Below, piece after piece: positions 52,730 through 60,217 of a DNA stretch of 64,000 bases (position 1 is its first letter; every line of letters starts with the position of its first letter). A program made the translations under genes and the position numbers. The notes beneath the pieces are model-generated. The model was not told the origin of the DNA, made no database searches, and worked only from the letters and a program-made list of their open reading frames with translations. Source of the DNA: SIG589 sp045652465 (GTDB lineage: Bacteria > Bacillota > Clostridia > Oscillospirales > Acutalibacteraceae); NCBI GenBank assembly GCA_045652465.1, contig JAZRUI010000010.1:1-64000 (forward strand), read 5' to 3'.

Positions 52730-52813
52730 AAAAACACCTCCAAAGTTAACTAACAAAAGCGCTTTCGTCATTATTATAATAACACAAATGTCAGTTGTTT
52801 GCAACGGAGGGGA

Positions 52814-53037
52814 AATTGATATAATCAACTGTGGTTTGATTTTTATAAATCAATGCGGAGCATTGTATATCATCAATTCCGTTAGGAATTGCATATCATC
52901 AACTTCGCAAGAAGTTGTATATCATCATTGCGAAAGTATTTTTGATACACACCTACGGTGTGATGAGATGCGCCGCACTCGTGCGGCAATGATATACACG
53001 ACTGCGTCGTGATGATATACCATTGCTTTCGCAATGG
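52814..53037. repeat. Array of seven hairpins with mirrored spacers
   Basis: This fills the gap 52730-53043; no gene is seen. Perfect small hairpins: CAATGC-GGA (52851-52865), CAATTCC-GTTA (52874-52891), CAACTTC-GCAA (52900-52917), CACACC-TAC (52948-52962), GCCGCAC-TC (52972-52987), CACGAC-TGC (52997-53011), CCATTGC-TTTC (53020-53037). Left spacers read TATATCAT and right spacers ATGATATA, its complement, so the whole array is itself a large inverted repeat that can fold into a branched structure. Confidence 0.8.
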
Positions 53038-53043
53038 ATAAAA

Positions 53044-53074
53044 AAACACTCGTTCAAGAGAACGAGTGTTTTTT
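53044..53074 (-). terminator. Terminator of cassette gene 53127
   Basis: AAACACTCGTT pairs with AACGAGTGTTT around CAAGAG, with A and T tracts on each side. Confidence 0.8.
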
Positions 53075-53126
53075 GGGTAGTTTGAACTTAATGACACGAA
53101 TGAAATGTACCTAAAAACCGAAAATT
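53075..53126 (-). repeat. Cassette repeat B, copy 2
   Basis: Reads GGGTAGTTTGAACTTAATGA, then CACGAATGAAATGTACC and TAAAAACCGA. It differs from copy 1 at only a few positions and abuts the stop of the lipoprotein gene. Confidence 0.75.
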
Positions 53127-53702
53127 TTAATTATCTAATAAAGAACTGGGGCTATATATCGTTTTAAGAACATCGCCCGTAACGCTATCAACAACTTTGA
53201 TTTCACATTCCATAAAATCACCTGTACTGAAGCCGTGATACGTACTAACATTATTCCTACATCCTATTATACAATTTTGTATTTTTGAATAAGCCGAGCC
53301 GCTTTCATAAGATATATTTTCATAATCAGTTTTATTTACGGTTATAACGATTTCAGTTAAATCGTCATTATATGAAACAGATTTTACATAGGGTGCGTAG
53401 TCTGTATTATATCTGTTAAAAATTTCTTTTCTTGATAATTCGAGTTGAGAAATGTATTTGTAATAATCTTTTCGTTTTATTTTATATACGGCTAACCCGT
53501 CATCTTTCTTCTCAATTGATAAAAATCCTTTTTCTTTCATAGATTCAGATAATTGATACTCAAAGGGAATTAGAAAAAGGCTTTCCTCAATTTTCGCATT
53601 GTAATTTACAGTTATAATTTCCTCGGGACCATTAGCGCTTTTACACGAACACATAGTCACCAACAGTATAAGAAACAAGAAAAATGTTATAATTTTTCTC
53701 AT
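53127..53702 (-). CDS. Hypothetical lipoprotein
   Basis: The product is 191 residues. A lipoprotein signal (MRKIITFFLFLILLVTMCSC) ends at Cys18/20. The mature part is polar and mixed alpha/beta with no domain I recognise; a Ser/Tyr-rich central stretch precedes the conserved-looking CIIGCRNNVSTYHGFSTGDF. AAGGAGT precedes the ATG. As a surface-exposed cargo protein of the cassette array its job is unknown. Confidence 0.7.
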   Translation of the reverse strand: MRKIITFFLFLILLVTMCSCKSANGPEEIITVNYNAKIEESLFLIPFEYQLSESMKEKGFLSIEKKDDGLAVYKIKRKDYYKYISQLELSRKEIFNRYNTDYAPYVKSVSYNDDLTEIVITVNKTDYENISYESGSAYSKIQNCIIGCRNNVSTYHGFSTGDFMECEIKVVDSVTGDVLKTIYSPSSLLDN

Positions 53703-53771
53703 ACAATCAACTCCTTAAATATATTGTAGTATAAAAGCGGTGAGGTGCAAGGTATTATAAATTCGTGACGT

Positions 53772-53798
53772 AGCCACACGATGTGGCTTTTCTTTTTT
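53772..53798 (-). terminator. Terminator of cassette gene 53857
   Basis: AGCCACA pairs with TGTGGCT around CGA. The flanking tracts are less regular than in the neighbouring copies. Confidence 0.6.
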
Positions 53799-53850
53799 GG
53801 GTAGTTTAAACTTAGTGACACAAAATAAATGTTGCTGTAAACTAAGAGTT
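53799..53850 (-). repeat. Cassette repeat B, copy 3
   Basis: Reads GGGTAGTTTAAACTTAGTGA, then CACAAAATAAATGTTGC. It matches copies 1 and 2 best in its first 25 bases and has diverged at the gene-proximal end. Confidence 0.65.
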
Positions 53851-53856
53851 TCTTAT

Positions 53857-54291
53857 TTATTTGACTTCAAAGCACAAATAATAATCACCTATTGATACAA
53901 ACAATGTTCTACCAAGTTTTGAACTAATATTAGCGGTGCCTTCTACCCCATCGATAACAACAGTATAGCTTTGATTTATATGTCTACCCCAAGATTTTAC
54001 TTTATAAGTACCTTCATAGATATTGCTGTTAGTTGTATCAGTCAATATCAATTTACCGTCATTAGCTTTAAGAGTCAATTCTATAGGTTTAGATAACTCG
54101 AAAGGCGAAATATCGCCATCAGAAAAATCGTAATCTTCATTATGCGCAACAACAAAAAGTGGCGGTTCTGTTCGTTGTGCATAAGAAAGCACCCATGTTC
54201 GCTTTTCAATTATAGGTTTCGCAAAAAAAGCATAAACAATTATGCAAAGTATGACTATTATCAAAACGGAAAAATGCTTTTTAATTTTCAT
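53857..54291 (-). CDS. Membrane-anchored hypothetical protein
   Basis: The product is 144 residues: one N-terminal membrane segment (about 8-27), then a beta-rich extracellular part with GTYKVKSWGRHINQSYTV and a closing GDYYLCFEVK. No family is recognised. The ATG at 54291 follows AGGCGGTGAT, and TATAAT lies at 54314-54319 on the minus strand. This start block is shared with the cassette genes beginning at 57206 and 57860. Confidence 0.65.
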   Translation of the reverse strand: MKIKKHFSVLIIVILCIIVYAFFAKPIIEKRTWVLSYAQRTEPPLFVVAHNEDYDFSDGDISPFELSKPIELTLKANDGKLILTDTTNSNIYEGTYKVKSWGRHINQSYTVVIDGVEGTANISSKLGRTLFVSIGDYYLCFEVK

Positions 54292-54360
54292 TGATATCAC
54301 CGCCTCTTTATGTATTATAGCATAACAGCGACAGCAAATCAATTCGAGGCATTATATATA

Positions 54361-54474
54361 ATCAATCCGAAGGAAAGAAATATACAAGTCTTGTGACTTG
54401 ATGACATACCGCTTGCACCGCAACTGGATTACATACTCGCTTGCGCGAAATTACATACCAATCCTTCGGATTGG
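54361..54474. repeat. Second, decayed hairpin array
   Basis: It holds CAAGTC-TTGT-GACTTG (54385-54400) and CCAATCC-TTC-GGATTGG (54458-54474), with weaker hairpins between, separated by spacers like ATGACATAC and ATTACATAC. The layout matches the array at 52814-53037, but only two hairpins remain perfect. Confidence 0.6.
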
Positions 54475-54480
54475 ATAAAA

Positions 54481-54514
54481 ACAAAGGACTACCGAAGTAG
54501 TCCTTTGTTTTTTT
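54481..54514 (-). terminator. Terminator of cassette 54558-55461
   Basis: ACAAAGGACTA pairs with TAGTCCTTTGT, then TTTTTTT. Confidence 0.8.
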
Positions 54515-54559
54515 GGAGCGACACTCAAAATGGAACTGGTCTGAAAACTTGATTTTCTT
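54515..54559 (-). repeat. Cassette repeat A, copy 1
   Basis: Reads GGAGCGACACTCAAAATGG, then AACTGGTCTGAAAACTTG and ATTTTC. Copies 2 (56585-56630) and 3 (57397-57443) differ by a few bases. Each lies between a cassette gene's stop and its terminator. Confidence 0.75.
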
Positions 54560-54941
54560 ACATTTCCTTGAATTTCTTGTACGTTATACAATTTACGTAA
54601 TTTTCATCATGTTTTTGGGAGCTTCTGAAGACTCCATTATCCAAGCCCTCATCGCCAAGAGGATTTCCCTTGAGAACAAAAATGTTATTCAAAACTTTTT
54701 CATCAAATTTATAAATCGGTATTCTATCTCCATATTGTTTGCCTGCAAGTTTAGGAAAACGGGGAATTTGCTCCCAATAAATCGTATTATTAATAAAATG
54801 AATGATAGTTCTGTTATTAGCTCTTTTCTTAGGAATAATGATTATATACTCTTTTTCATCACATTTTACAGAATAAACATTTACAAATTCTGTTTCGTTA
54901 ATAAGTTTTTTGTTTGTTTTAAAAGAATTAAACAATTTCAT
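54558..54941 (-). CDS. Hypothetical protein
   Basis: The product is 127 residues, basic and without membrane segments or a recognised domain. KEYIIIIPKKRANNRTIIHFINN and KFDEKVLNNIFVLKGNPLGDEGL are the most ordered parts. The ATG at 54941 follows AGAGGTGATTAT, a variant of the cassette start block. It lies 16 bases after the neighbouring membrane protein gene, so the two are probably one transcript. Its stop codon touches repeat A. Confidence 0.55.
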   Translation of the reverse strand: MKLFNSFKTNKKLINETEFVNVYSVKCDEKEYIIIIPKKRANNRTIIHFINNTIYWEQIPRFPKLAGKQYGDRIPIYKFDEKVLNNIFVLKGNPLGDEGLDNGVFRSSQKHDENYVNCITYKKFKEM

Positions 54942-54957
54942 ATAATCACCTCTATGG

Positions 54958-55461
54958 TTATTTTTCATTAACATTCATAAATATTTTACGAGTGCTTTTT
55001 GTTGTTGAAACTTTGATTTTTAAACAATTATCTAAAACTATAAAGTCATTAACTGACTCAAACCTAACTAATACGCTTATAGCTCCATTTGGTTGAACCG
55101 ATATAGGAAACTGAACAGAAAATATTCTTTCTGTTATAGGAATATCAGTCTCAGGGAATTTTGGGTAATAATGTTCTCCCGACCACGTTTTATTTAAGTT
55201 GCATAATACTTTATCTTTTGGGTTGATAAAATGCATTTTAGTTATATTTAAAACCGAAGAAGAATAATTGATTATCGACATATTTACAAGTAAAATATTC
55301 ATATTACCTGTGGTTAAATTCATCTTCTCAGCAATAATTTGATATTTTTCTCGTTTTTTTAAACAAGAAAATATAAATTGCAAAATAGTAAGAATTAAAG
55401 CGATAAAAGCAATTAAAAAGTCTTTATTTTTGACAACCCAAATCCAAATGCATTTGAACAT
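54958..55461 (-). CDS. Membrane-anchored hypothetical protein
   Basis: The product is 167 residues: one N-terminal membrane helix (about 14-34), a short basic stop-transfer KKREK, and a beta-rich domain with VQFPISVQPNGAISVLVRFESV that recalls immunoglobulin-like folds. No family is recognised. AGAGGTGG precedes the ATG. It is probably co-transcribed with the next gene. Confidence 0.6.
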   Translation of the reverse strand: MFKCIWIWVVKNKDFLIAFIALILTILQFIFSCLKKREKYQIIAEKMNLTTGNMNILLVNMSIINYSSSVLNITKMHFINPKDKVLCNLNKTWSGEHYYPKFPETDIPITERIFSVQFPISVQPNGAISVLVRFESVNDFIVLDNCLKIKVSTTKSTRKIFMNVNEK

Positions 55462-55570
55462 TTAACCACCTCTAAAAAAACTATATAGCAAATCCATAGA
55501 AAACACAATGTTATATTTTCAAGCTATTCACCTTACCTGTAGCATAAAACGAGTGATAAAAGAATTGCCT

Positions 55571-55987
55571 TTATAATTTATATGTAACATACGACCCAGG
55601 AATATTGTCATTTTCCATTTTTACGGGAGATATTGCAAACTTGTTTTTATACCATAACATATTTGATGATGTATTTCTTATGTCACAATATGCTCTTACT
55701 TGGTAGCAAGTGTCGTGTAATGCTTTTTCAATGCATTTTTCAACCATAAGACTACCTATACCCTTGCATCTGTGTTGTGCATCAAAAACTTCAATGACAT
55801 TTATAAACATCTCTTTTTCACTTTGCATTACGGGAATATCTTGCTTATATGCCCATAAAAAACCTATGATTTGACAGTTCTCTTTTGCTAAAACTAAAAC
55901 TCCACCATCACCTATTACTTGACGCGTATATGGATATTTTTCTAAAATCTCATTTTTATCTATCTCTGTCCCAAATATGATGTCCAT
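55571..55987 (-). CDS. GNAT-family N-acetyltransferase
   Basis: The product is 138 residues. FINVIEVFDAQHRCKGIGSLMVEKCIEKA (about 62-90, motif A) contains the acetyl-CoA pyrophosphate loop HRCKGIG. VRAYCDIRNTSSNMLWYKNKF is motif B with the usual Asn-Tyr positions. GAGGGA lies before the ATG. The acceptor is unknown. It is the most recognisable cargo of the cassette array. Confidence 0.8.
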   Translation of the reverse strand: MDIIFGTEIDKNEILEKYPYTRQVIGDGGVLVLAKENCQIIGFLWAYKQDIPVMQSEKEMFINVIEVFDAQHRCKGIGSLMVEKCIEKALHDTCYQVRAYCDIRNTSSNMLWYKNKFAISPVKMENDNIPGSYVTYKL

Positions 55988-56038
55988 AAAACATATCCCT
56001 CAACTCAAACAGCTCATTAACTTGAATTTTTCTTAAAA

Positions 56039-56353
56039 TCAAAAATCTTTGATAAACTCACAATAAGGTACTTCTAGCAACTTGCAATTTCCAAGCGCTA
56101 GCAAAGGTTTTATATCTAAAACATCTTTCACATTACAACCGAAGAATATTTCTTTCTTCTCCTGCATTTGAATAAAATGATTAACAAAGGAAGAAATTGA
56201 TTCTAGACATTCCATTCTATTAGATGTAATTTCTCCCCATGCGCCACAATACACCTTTGAGTTATCTGAATTTACAAACTGCTCTATTATTATTTCAGAA
56301 CCTCTTAACAATTCACTTTCACTATCAAAAACGATAACATAAACTTTTTTCAT
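56039..56353 (-). CDS. Hypothetical protein
   Basis: The product is 104 residues, with no membrane segment or recognised domain. It opens MKKVYVIVFDSESELLRGS and is rich in alternating hydrophobic residues, suggesting an alpha/beta fold. The ATG at 56353 follows GGTGGTGAT, with TATAAT at 56373-56378. A longer reading frame to 56428 would extend into repeat R and is rejected. Together with the GNAT gene it forms the upstream half of this cassette. Confidence 0.55.
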   Translation of the reverse strand: MKKVYVIVFDSESELLRGSEIIIEQFVNSDNSKVYCGAWGEITSNRMECLESISSFVNHFIQMQEKKEIFFGCNVKDVLDIKPLLALGNCKLLEVPYCEFIKDF

Positions 56354-56408
56354 GTCATCACCACCCATATACATTATATCATAAAGTCGACATAACCACA
56401 AGTATACT

Positions 56409-56549
56409 AATACTCGAACCTGTGACACGCACTCTTGTCGTTAGCGGTTTCTGCTGCGCTGCCGCTTGCACAAACCGACGACTGCGCCAACAGCCGCGAC
56501 GGGGCTGAGGAAACACGGTGTCACAGCGCACGGGATCTGAATAAGATAA
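56409..56549 (-). repeat. Cassette repeat R, copy 3
   Basis: Begins ACTCGAACCTGTGACACGC and ends GTGTCACAGCGCACGGGATC, so its ends are inverted relative to each other. It is about 40 bases longer than copies 1 and 2 because of an insert near 56440-56485. No gene is seen in 56354-56550. Confidence 0.65.
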
Positions 56550-56550
56550 C

Positions 56551-56584
56551 AAAAAGCACCATACGCGGATGGTGCTTTTTGTTT
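56551..56584 (-). terminator. Terminator of cassette gene 56634
   Basis: AAAAAGCACCAT pairs with ATGGTGCTTTTT around ACGCGG. Confidence 0.85.
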
Positions 56585-56630
56585 GGGACCCACACTCAAA
56601 ATGGAACCGGTCTGAAAACTTGATTTTCTT
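56585..56630 (-). repeat. Cassette repeat A, copy 2
   Basis: Reads GGGACCCACACTCAAAATGG, then AACCGGTCTGAAAACTTG. It abuts the gene ending at 56634. Confidence 0.75.
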
Positions 56631-56633
56631 TAA

Positions 56634-57206
56634 TTAAATCTTTTTACAATAATATTTTCCGTCAATATAATCGAAATCTTCATTTTTGACATCAAAATGA
56701 TACTTATAAAAGCTTTGAACAATTTTCTTTTTTCCATCTTCCTCGCAAATCAACAAATAAAAATTGTCTCCTTTATTATATGATTCTGCTGATAATCTAT
56801 CAACAGATAATGAACTAATATTTTGTTCTTTATGTAATGGAATTTCAATTGTTGGAGTAATGCTTAAGGAAATCGTGTGTTTACCATATTTTTTAAAAAT
56901 ATAAATATATTTTTTATCAGCACCATTTCTCCTAATTTTAAACCGTTTTTTAAAATCCACAACAACGTCTTCTTCTAAATAAAAGTCCTTTACGTTAACA
57001 TTACGGATTTTGTTTCTTATTTTGATACCTTGCATAACACATAGTGTCGCTAACGACAATACCGCAAGCGTAATTACAAAAAAGTTTTTTGTAAAAAACC
57101 ACAGTGCAATCACAACAAAAAATGAAATTATGGATTGCGATACGATTTTAGATTTATAATAATCCTTCAAAAAAACAACACACATTTCTTTTGTGATTCT
57201 ATCCAT
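56634..57206 (-). CDS. Membrane protein, hypothetical
   Basis: The product is 190 residues. Two adjacent membrane segments (about 22-40 and 43-60) are followed by a cytoplasmic beta-rich domain of about 120 residues (KRFKIRRNGADKKYIYIFKKYG, FYLLICEEDGKKKIVQSF) that resembles the YcxB-like/PH-like layout of small Firmicute membrane proteins. The resemblance is weak. The start block is CAGGCGGTGATTAT, with TATAAT at 57226-57231. Confidence 0.6.
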   Translation of the reverse strand: MDRITKEMCVVFLKDYYKSKIVSQSIISFFVVIALWFFTKNFFVITLAVLSLATLCVMQGIKIRNKIRNVNVKDFYLEEDVVVDFKKRFKIRRNGADKKYIYIFKKYGKHTISLSITPTIEIPLHKEQNISSLSVDRLSAESYNKGDNFYLLICEEDGKKKIVQSFYKYHFDVKNEDFDYIDGKYYCKKI

Positions 57207-57252
57207 ATAATCACCGCCTGTATGTATTATAGCATATCGTTAGTGGAGTCGC

Positions 57253-57351
57253 AATACTCGAACCTGTGACACGCACTCTTGCGGTGCCCGCCAACAGCCG
57301 CGATGTGGCTGAAGAAACACGGTGGCACAGCGCACGGGATCTAAATAAGAT
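57253..57351 (-). repeat. Cassette repeat R, copy 2
   Basis: Begins at CTCGAACCTGTGAC (57257-57270), a 14-base match to the T-arm of tRNA-Val(TAC) at 58434-58447. It runs through GCCAACAGCCGCGATGTGGC to GCACAGCGCACGGGATCTAA. The outer ends are roughly inverted. No gene lies in 57240-57452. Confidence 0.7.
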
Positions 57352-57360
57352 AACAACAAA

Positions 57361-57396
57361 ACAAAAAGCACCATCCGCGGATGGTGCTTTTTGTTT
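57361..57396 (-). terminator. Terminator of cassette gene 57453
   Basis: ACAAAAAGCACCATCC and its exact complement form a 16-base stem around GC. Confidence 0.85.
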
Positions 57397-57443
57397 GGGA
57401 CCCACACTCAAAATGGAACCGGTCTAAAAACCTGATTTTCATT
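57397..57443 (-). repeat. Cassette repeat A, copy 3
   Basis: Reads GGGACCCACACTCAAAATGG, then AACCGGTCTAAAAACCTG. It differs from copy 2 at two or three positions. Confidence 0.75.
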
Positions 57444-57452
57444 ACATTAAAT

Positions 57453-57860
57453 TCACATTTCTTTTTCGATATCTTTTTCTTTATATTTACGAGAAATCAA
57501 TCGGCAAATTAACGGAACAAAATTCCAAAATAACACCCAAAGTATAAAGAGTATAATAATTGTTGTTTCACCTTGCAAATTAAAAGGTAAAATATGAGCC
57601 GCTATAATCAGTAGAGAATTGTAAGCTAAAAACACCAATTTTAATTTCTCGTCAATAATTATTTTGCTGTATCTTATACAATAAATTGGTAATGCAATAA
57701 TAAGCCATACAAGTGTAAACAATACCGCCCAAGCCGCAGGCGCATAACTTCCGTGTGGAAAAGAAATTAGCTTGGTAAACAAAAGCATAAAAGATGGATA
57801 AAGAATTAAAAAAATCGCACAAAAAGCAATTGGATAAATATATTTTTTAATTTTCTTCAT
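57453..57860 (-). CDS. Small polytopic membrane protein
   Basis: The product is 135 residues with four membrane segments (about 8-29, 41-62, 75-93 and 98-118) and a strongly charged C-terminus (RKYKEKDIEKEM). No family is recognised. The start block ATATAGGCGGTGAT-type sequence and TATAAT (57880-57885) match those of the other cassette genes. It is the cassette nearest the tRNA operon. Confidence 0.6.
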   Translation of the reverse strand: MKKIKKYIYPIAFCAIFLILYPSFMLLFTKLISFPHGSYAPAAWAVLFTLVWLIIALPIYCIRYSKIIIDEKLKLVFLAYNSLLIIAAHILPFNLQGETTIIILFILWVLFWNFVPLICRLISRKYKEKDIEKEM

Positions 57861-57861
57861 A

Positions 57862-57900
57862 TCATCACCGCCTGTATGTATTATAGCATATCGTTAGTGG
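57862..57900 (-). promoter_or_regulatory. Shared cassette start block (promoter and RBS)
   Basis: On the minus strand: CGATATGC, TATAAT (57880-57885), ACATACAGGCGGTGAT. The same block precedes the gene at 57206 almost unchanged, and variants precede those at 54291 and 56353. It is the 5' counterpart of repeats A and B. Confidence 0.6.
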
Positions 57901-57906
57901 AGTCGC

Positions 57907-58005
57907 AATACTCGAACCTGTGACACCCACTCTTGCGGTGCTCGCCAACAGCCGCGATGTGACTGAGAGAACACGGCGGCACAGCGCACGGGATCTAAAT
58001 AATAT
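57907..58005 (-). repeat. Cassette repeat R, copy 1
   Basis: Closest to copy 2. It begins with the same CTCGAACCTGTGAC (57911-57924) and ends just before the terminator that precedes tRNA-Cys. Confidence 0.7.
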
Positions 58006-58016
58006 AACAACAAAAC

Positions 58017-58052
58017 AAAAAGCACCATCCGCGAGGGATGGTGTTTTTTGTT
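58017..58052 (-). terminator. Terminator of the tRNA operon
   Basis: AAAAGCACCATCC pairs with GGATGGTGTTTTTT around GCGAG. It is closely related to the terminators at 57361 and 56551 that end cassette genes. Confidence 0.8.
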
Positions 58053-58127
<75 letters not shown>

Positions 58128-58172
58128 TTATAAATATAGGACGCTTAAAGGTTCTTTTAAGCGTCCTTAGTT

Positions 58173-58248
58173 TGGAGCGGATTACGAGGCTCGAACTCGC
58201 TACCTCCACCTTGGCAAGGTGGCGCTCTACCAGATGAGCTAAATCCGC
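58173..58248 (-). tRNA. tRNA-Gly (GCC)
   Basis: Anticodon stem CCACC/GGTGG encloses TTGCCAA, giving GCC; acceptor GCGGATT with AATCCGC; CCA encoded. A 12-base inverted repeat lies in the spacer to tRNA-Cys (58138-58169). Confidence 0.95.
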
Positions 58249-58251
58249 ATA

Positions 58252-58327
58252 TGGTGCCTCCGATCGGAATCGAACCAATGACACGGGGATTTTCAGTCCC
58301 CTGCTCTACCAACTGAGCTACAGAGGC
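58252..58327 (-). tRNA. tRNA-Phe (GAA)
   Basis: Anticodon stem GGGGA/TCCCC encloses CTGAAAA, giving GAA; acceptor GCCTCTG with CGGAGGC; CCA encoded. Confidence 0.95.
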
Positions 58328-58333
58328 AAAAAG

Positions 58334-58410
58334 TGGCGACCTGGATGGGGCTCGAACCCACGACCTCTAGCGTGACAGGCTAGCGTTCTAACCAGCTGAA
58401 CTACCAGGCC
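58334..58410 (-). tRNA. tRNA-Asp (GTC)
   Basis: Anticodon stem CTAGC/GCTAG encloses CTGTCAC, giving GTC; acceptor GGCCTGG with CCAGGTC; CCA encoded. Confidence 0.95.
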
Positions 58411-58416
58411 ATAAGG

Positions 58417-58492
58417 TGGTGGGAACAACAGGGCTCGAACCTGTGACCCTCTGCTTGTAAGGCAGATGCTCTCCCAGCTGAGCTATGCTCCC
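58417..58492 (-). tRNA. tRNA-Val (TAC)
   Basis: Anticodon stem TCTGC/GCAGA encloses CTTACAA, giving TAC; acceptor GGGAGCA with TGTTCCC; CCA encoded. First gene of the operon. Its T-arm shares 14 bases with cassette repeat R. Confidence 0.95.
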
Positions 58493-58543
58493 ACATACCT
58501 ACGCGCCGTCTGTCAACCTGTAACTGAACTGGCGACAAGCAAT

Positions 58544-58572
58544 ATATTACCACAACAGTTTCCATTTGTCAA
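58544..58572 (-). promoter_or_regulatory. tRNA operon promoter
   Basis: On the minus strand: TTGACA (58567-58572), 17 bases, TAATAT (58544-58549), about 50 bases before tRNA-Val. Confidence 0.7.
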
Positions 58573-58602
58573 CACTTATTTTAAACTTTTTTAAAAATTT
58601 TT

Positions 58603-59472
58603 TTATCGTGCAAGTTTTCGAATTTCTTCGGGCGAAAAAGTGTATTTTTTATCGCAAAAATGGCAGTTAACTTCAATCTCGGGAAGCTCTTCCGCCATTG
58701 ATTTCAGTTCTTCCTTTCCCGTGCTGATAAGGGCGCGCTCAACGCGCTCGCGGCTACAGTTACATTTATATGCCGCCTCGCCGAAATCGAGCACCTCGAC
58801 CTCAAAATCTTTAAGCGCGGTTTTAATGATTTCCTCTATTTCCATTCCGTTATCGAGCATTTGGGTTACGGGCAAAACTCCCTCGATGGATTTCTCAACT
58901 CGGTCGATGATGCCATCATCAGCGGTCGGCAAAAGCTGGATGATATATCCGCCTGCGGCGCGGATGGTTAAATCGGGGTTAACGAGAACACCAAGCGCAC
59001 AAACGGTTGGGATTTGCTCGCTGATTGCATAATAGGCGGTTATATCCTCGGCGATTTCGCCCGAATAAATCGGGATAGAGCCGTTATAAGGCTCCTTGAG
59101 TCCAACATCCTTTATAACAAAGAGGCTGCCCTCCTTGCCGACTGCACCCGCAACATCGAGTTTTCCCTTGGGATTAAGGGGCAGTTCAACAACGGGGTTT
59201 TGAACATATCCGCGAACATTACCCTCAAAATCGGAAACTGCAATAACCGAACCAACGGGACCGTTGCCCGCTAATCGCAATGTTATGCTGTTATCCTTGC
59301 CTTTAAGCATATCTCCCATCATGGAGGCTGCGGTTAAAAGTCTGCCAAGGGCTGCCGAAACGACCGCCGATGTTTTATGAATACGAACCGCTTCGTTAAC
59401 AATATCGGTCGAATCAATGCCGACCGCCATAACGGTTCCGTCACTTGTTATACATCTAACTATTTTACCCAT
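58603..59472 (-). CDS. hslO: Redox-regulated chaperone Hsp33
   Basis: Hsp33 holds unfolding proteins under oxidative stress; zinc release and disulfide formation switch it on. The 289 residues have the N-terminal chaperone domain (RCITSDGTVMAVGID, GNGPVGSVIAVSDFEGNVRGYV) and the C-terminal zinc site CNC plus CHFC. AAGGTA-type spacing precedes the ATG. It lies 3 bases after the methyltransferase gene, forming a unit with it and the TrpR-like gene. Confidence 0.95.
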   Translation of the reverse strand: MGKIVRCITSDGTVMAVGIDSTDIVNEAVRIHKTSAVVSAALGRLLTAASMMGDMLKGKDNSITLRLAGNGPVGSVIAVSDFEGNVRGYVQNPVVELPLNPKGKLDVAGAVGKEGSLFVIKDVGLKEPYNGSIPIYSGEIAEDITAYYAISEQIPTVCALGVLVNPDLTIRAAGGYIIQLLPTADDGIIDRVEKSIEGVLPVTQMLDNGMEIEEIIKTALKDFEVEVLDFGEAAYKCNCSRERVERALISTGKEELKSMAEELPEIEVNCHFCDKKYTFSPEEIRKLAR

Positions 59473-59475
59473 AGT

Positions 59476-60216
59476 TTATACCTTTCTTGTTACATAAATA
59501 TTGCGCTCGCTATCAGCGGCGGGGGCCGAATCGGTCATATCGCCAAAAACTGCCAAGACTTCAAGTCCCGCCGAGCAAAGCATTTCGCGAAGCTCCGAGT
59601 CGCTATATGCGCGTTCACTGAAATCCTCGCTCTCGCGAATATAAGTATCGCCTTTTTTGATGAAAAAATCAAGATAAATATCGGTTAGGCCATCCTCATC
59701 GGTGCTGTTTTGCCAAACCAAGAACATATCTTCGGTTTCGCGGACAAATGAATTATCGCCTAATATGTTCTTATGCTTATAGGGCGTATTAACATCGAAA
59801 ATGAAGAGCTTATCCTTTTCCAAAAACAGAGAAACCCTACGAAAGGTTTCAAGCAGGTCTTCCCTATCTATTATATGGTTGATGCTATCGAGGCAGCAAA
59901 CCGCGCCATCAACCGTTCCATAGAGGTCAAGCGTTTGACCCGACTGACATAGAAAAAGCGGATTTTGAGCCATTTTTGCCGCTTTCTCGCGCGCCACGGC
60001 GAGCATCTCCTCCGATGGGTCAACGCCGATAACATCTATCCCCTTTTCTAAAAACGAAAAGGTGAACCCGCCCGTTCCGCAGGCGAGGTCTAAAAGCAAC
60101 CGAGGCTCGGCTCCAAAACGCTTAAAAAGGCCACAGAGATATTCCGTGCGGCCTTTATAATCAACATCTTCAGTTAAAATATCATAGTATTCCGAAAAGA
60201 AATTATAGCCGCTCAT
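59476..60216 (-). CDS. Class I SAM-dependent methyltransferase
   Basis: The product is 246 residues. Motif I is LLLDLACGTGGFTFSF (about 39-54), followed by IDVIGVDPSEEML (motif II) and VDGAVCCLDSINHI (motif IV). The opening YNFFSEYYDILTEDVDY is common in small-molecule methyltransferases of Clostridia annotated only as YqeM-like. The substrate is unknown. It sits between the TrpR-like gene and hslO. Confidence 0.8.
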   Translation of the reverse strand: MSGYNFFSEYYDILTEDVDYKGRTEYLCGLFKRFGAEPRLLLDLACGTGGFTFSFLEKGIDVIGVDPSEEMLAVAREKAAKMAQNPLFLCQSGQTLDLYGTVDGAVCCLDSINHIIDREDLLETFRRVSLFLEKDKLFIFDVNTPYKHKNILGDNSFVRETEDMFLVWQNSTDEDGLTDIYLDFFIKKGDTYIRESEDFSERAYSDSELREMLCSAGLEVLAVFGDMTDSAPAADSERNIYVTRKV

Positions 60217-60217
60217 A

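Noticed and set aside
52814..53037. CRISPR array
   Set aside because: The repeated part is an eight-base spacer around hairpins of differing sequence and length. There are no 25-40-base identical repeats with unique spacers, and no cas genes.
51821..58052. True integron with attC sites
   Set aside because: No IntI-type integrase is in the window, and I could not find paired RYYYAAC/GTTRRRY cores in repeats A, B or R. The likeness is in layout only.
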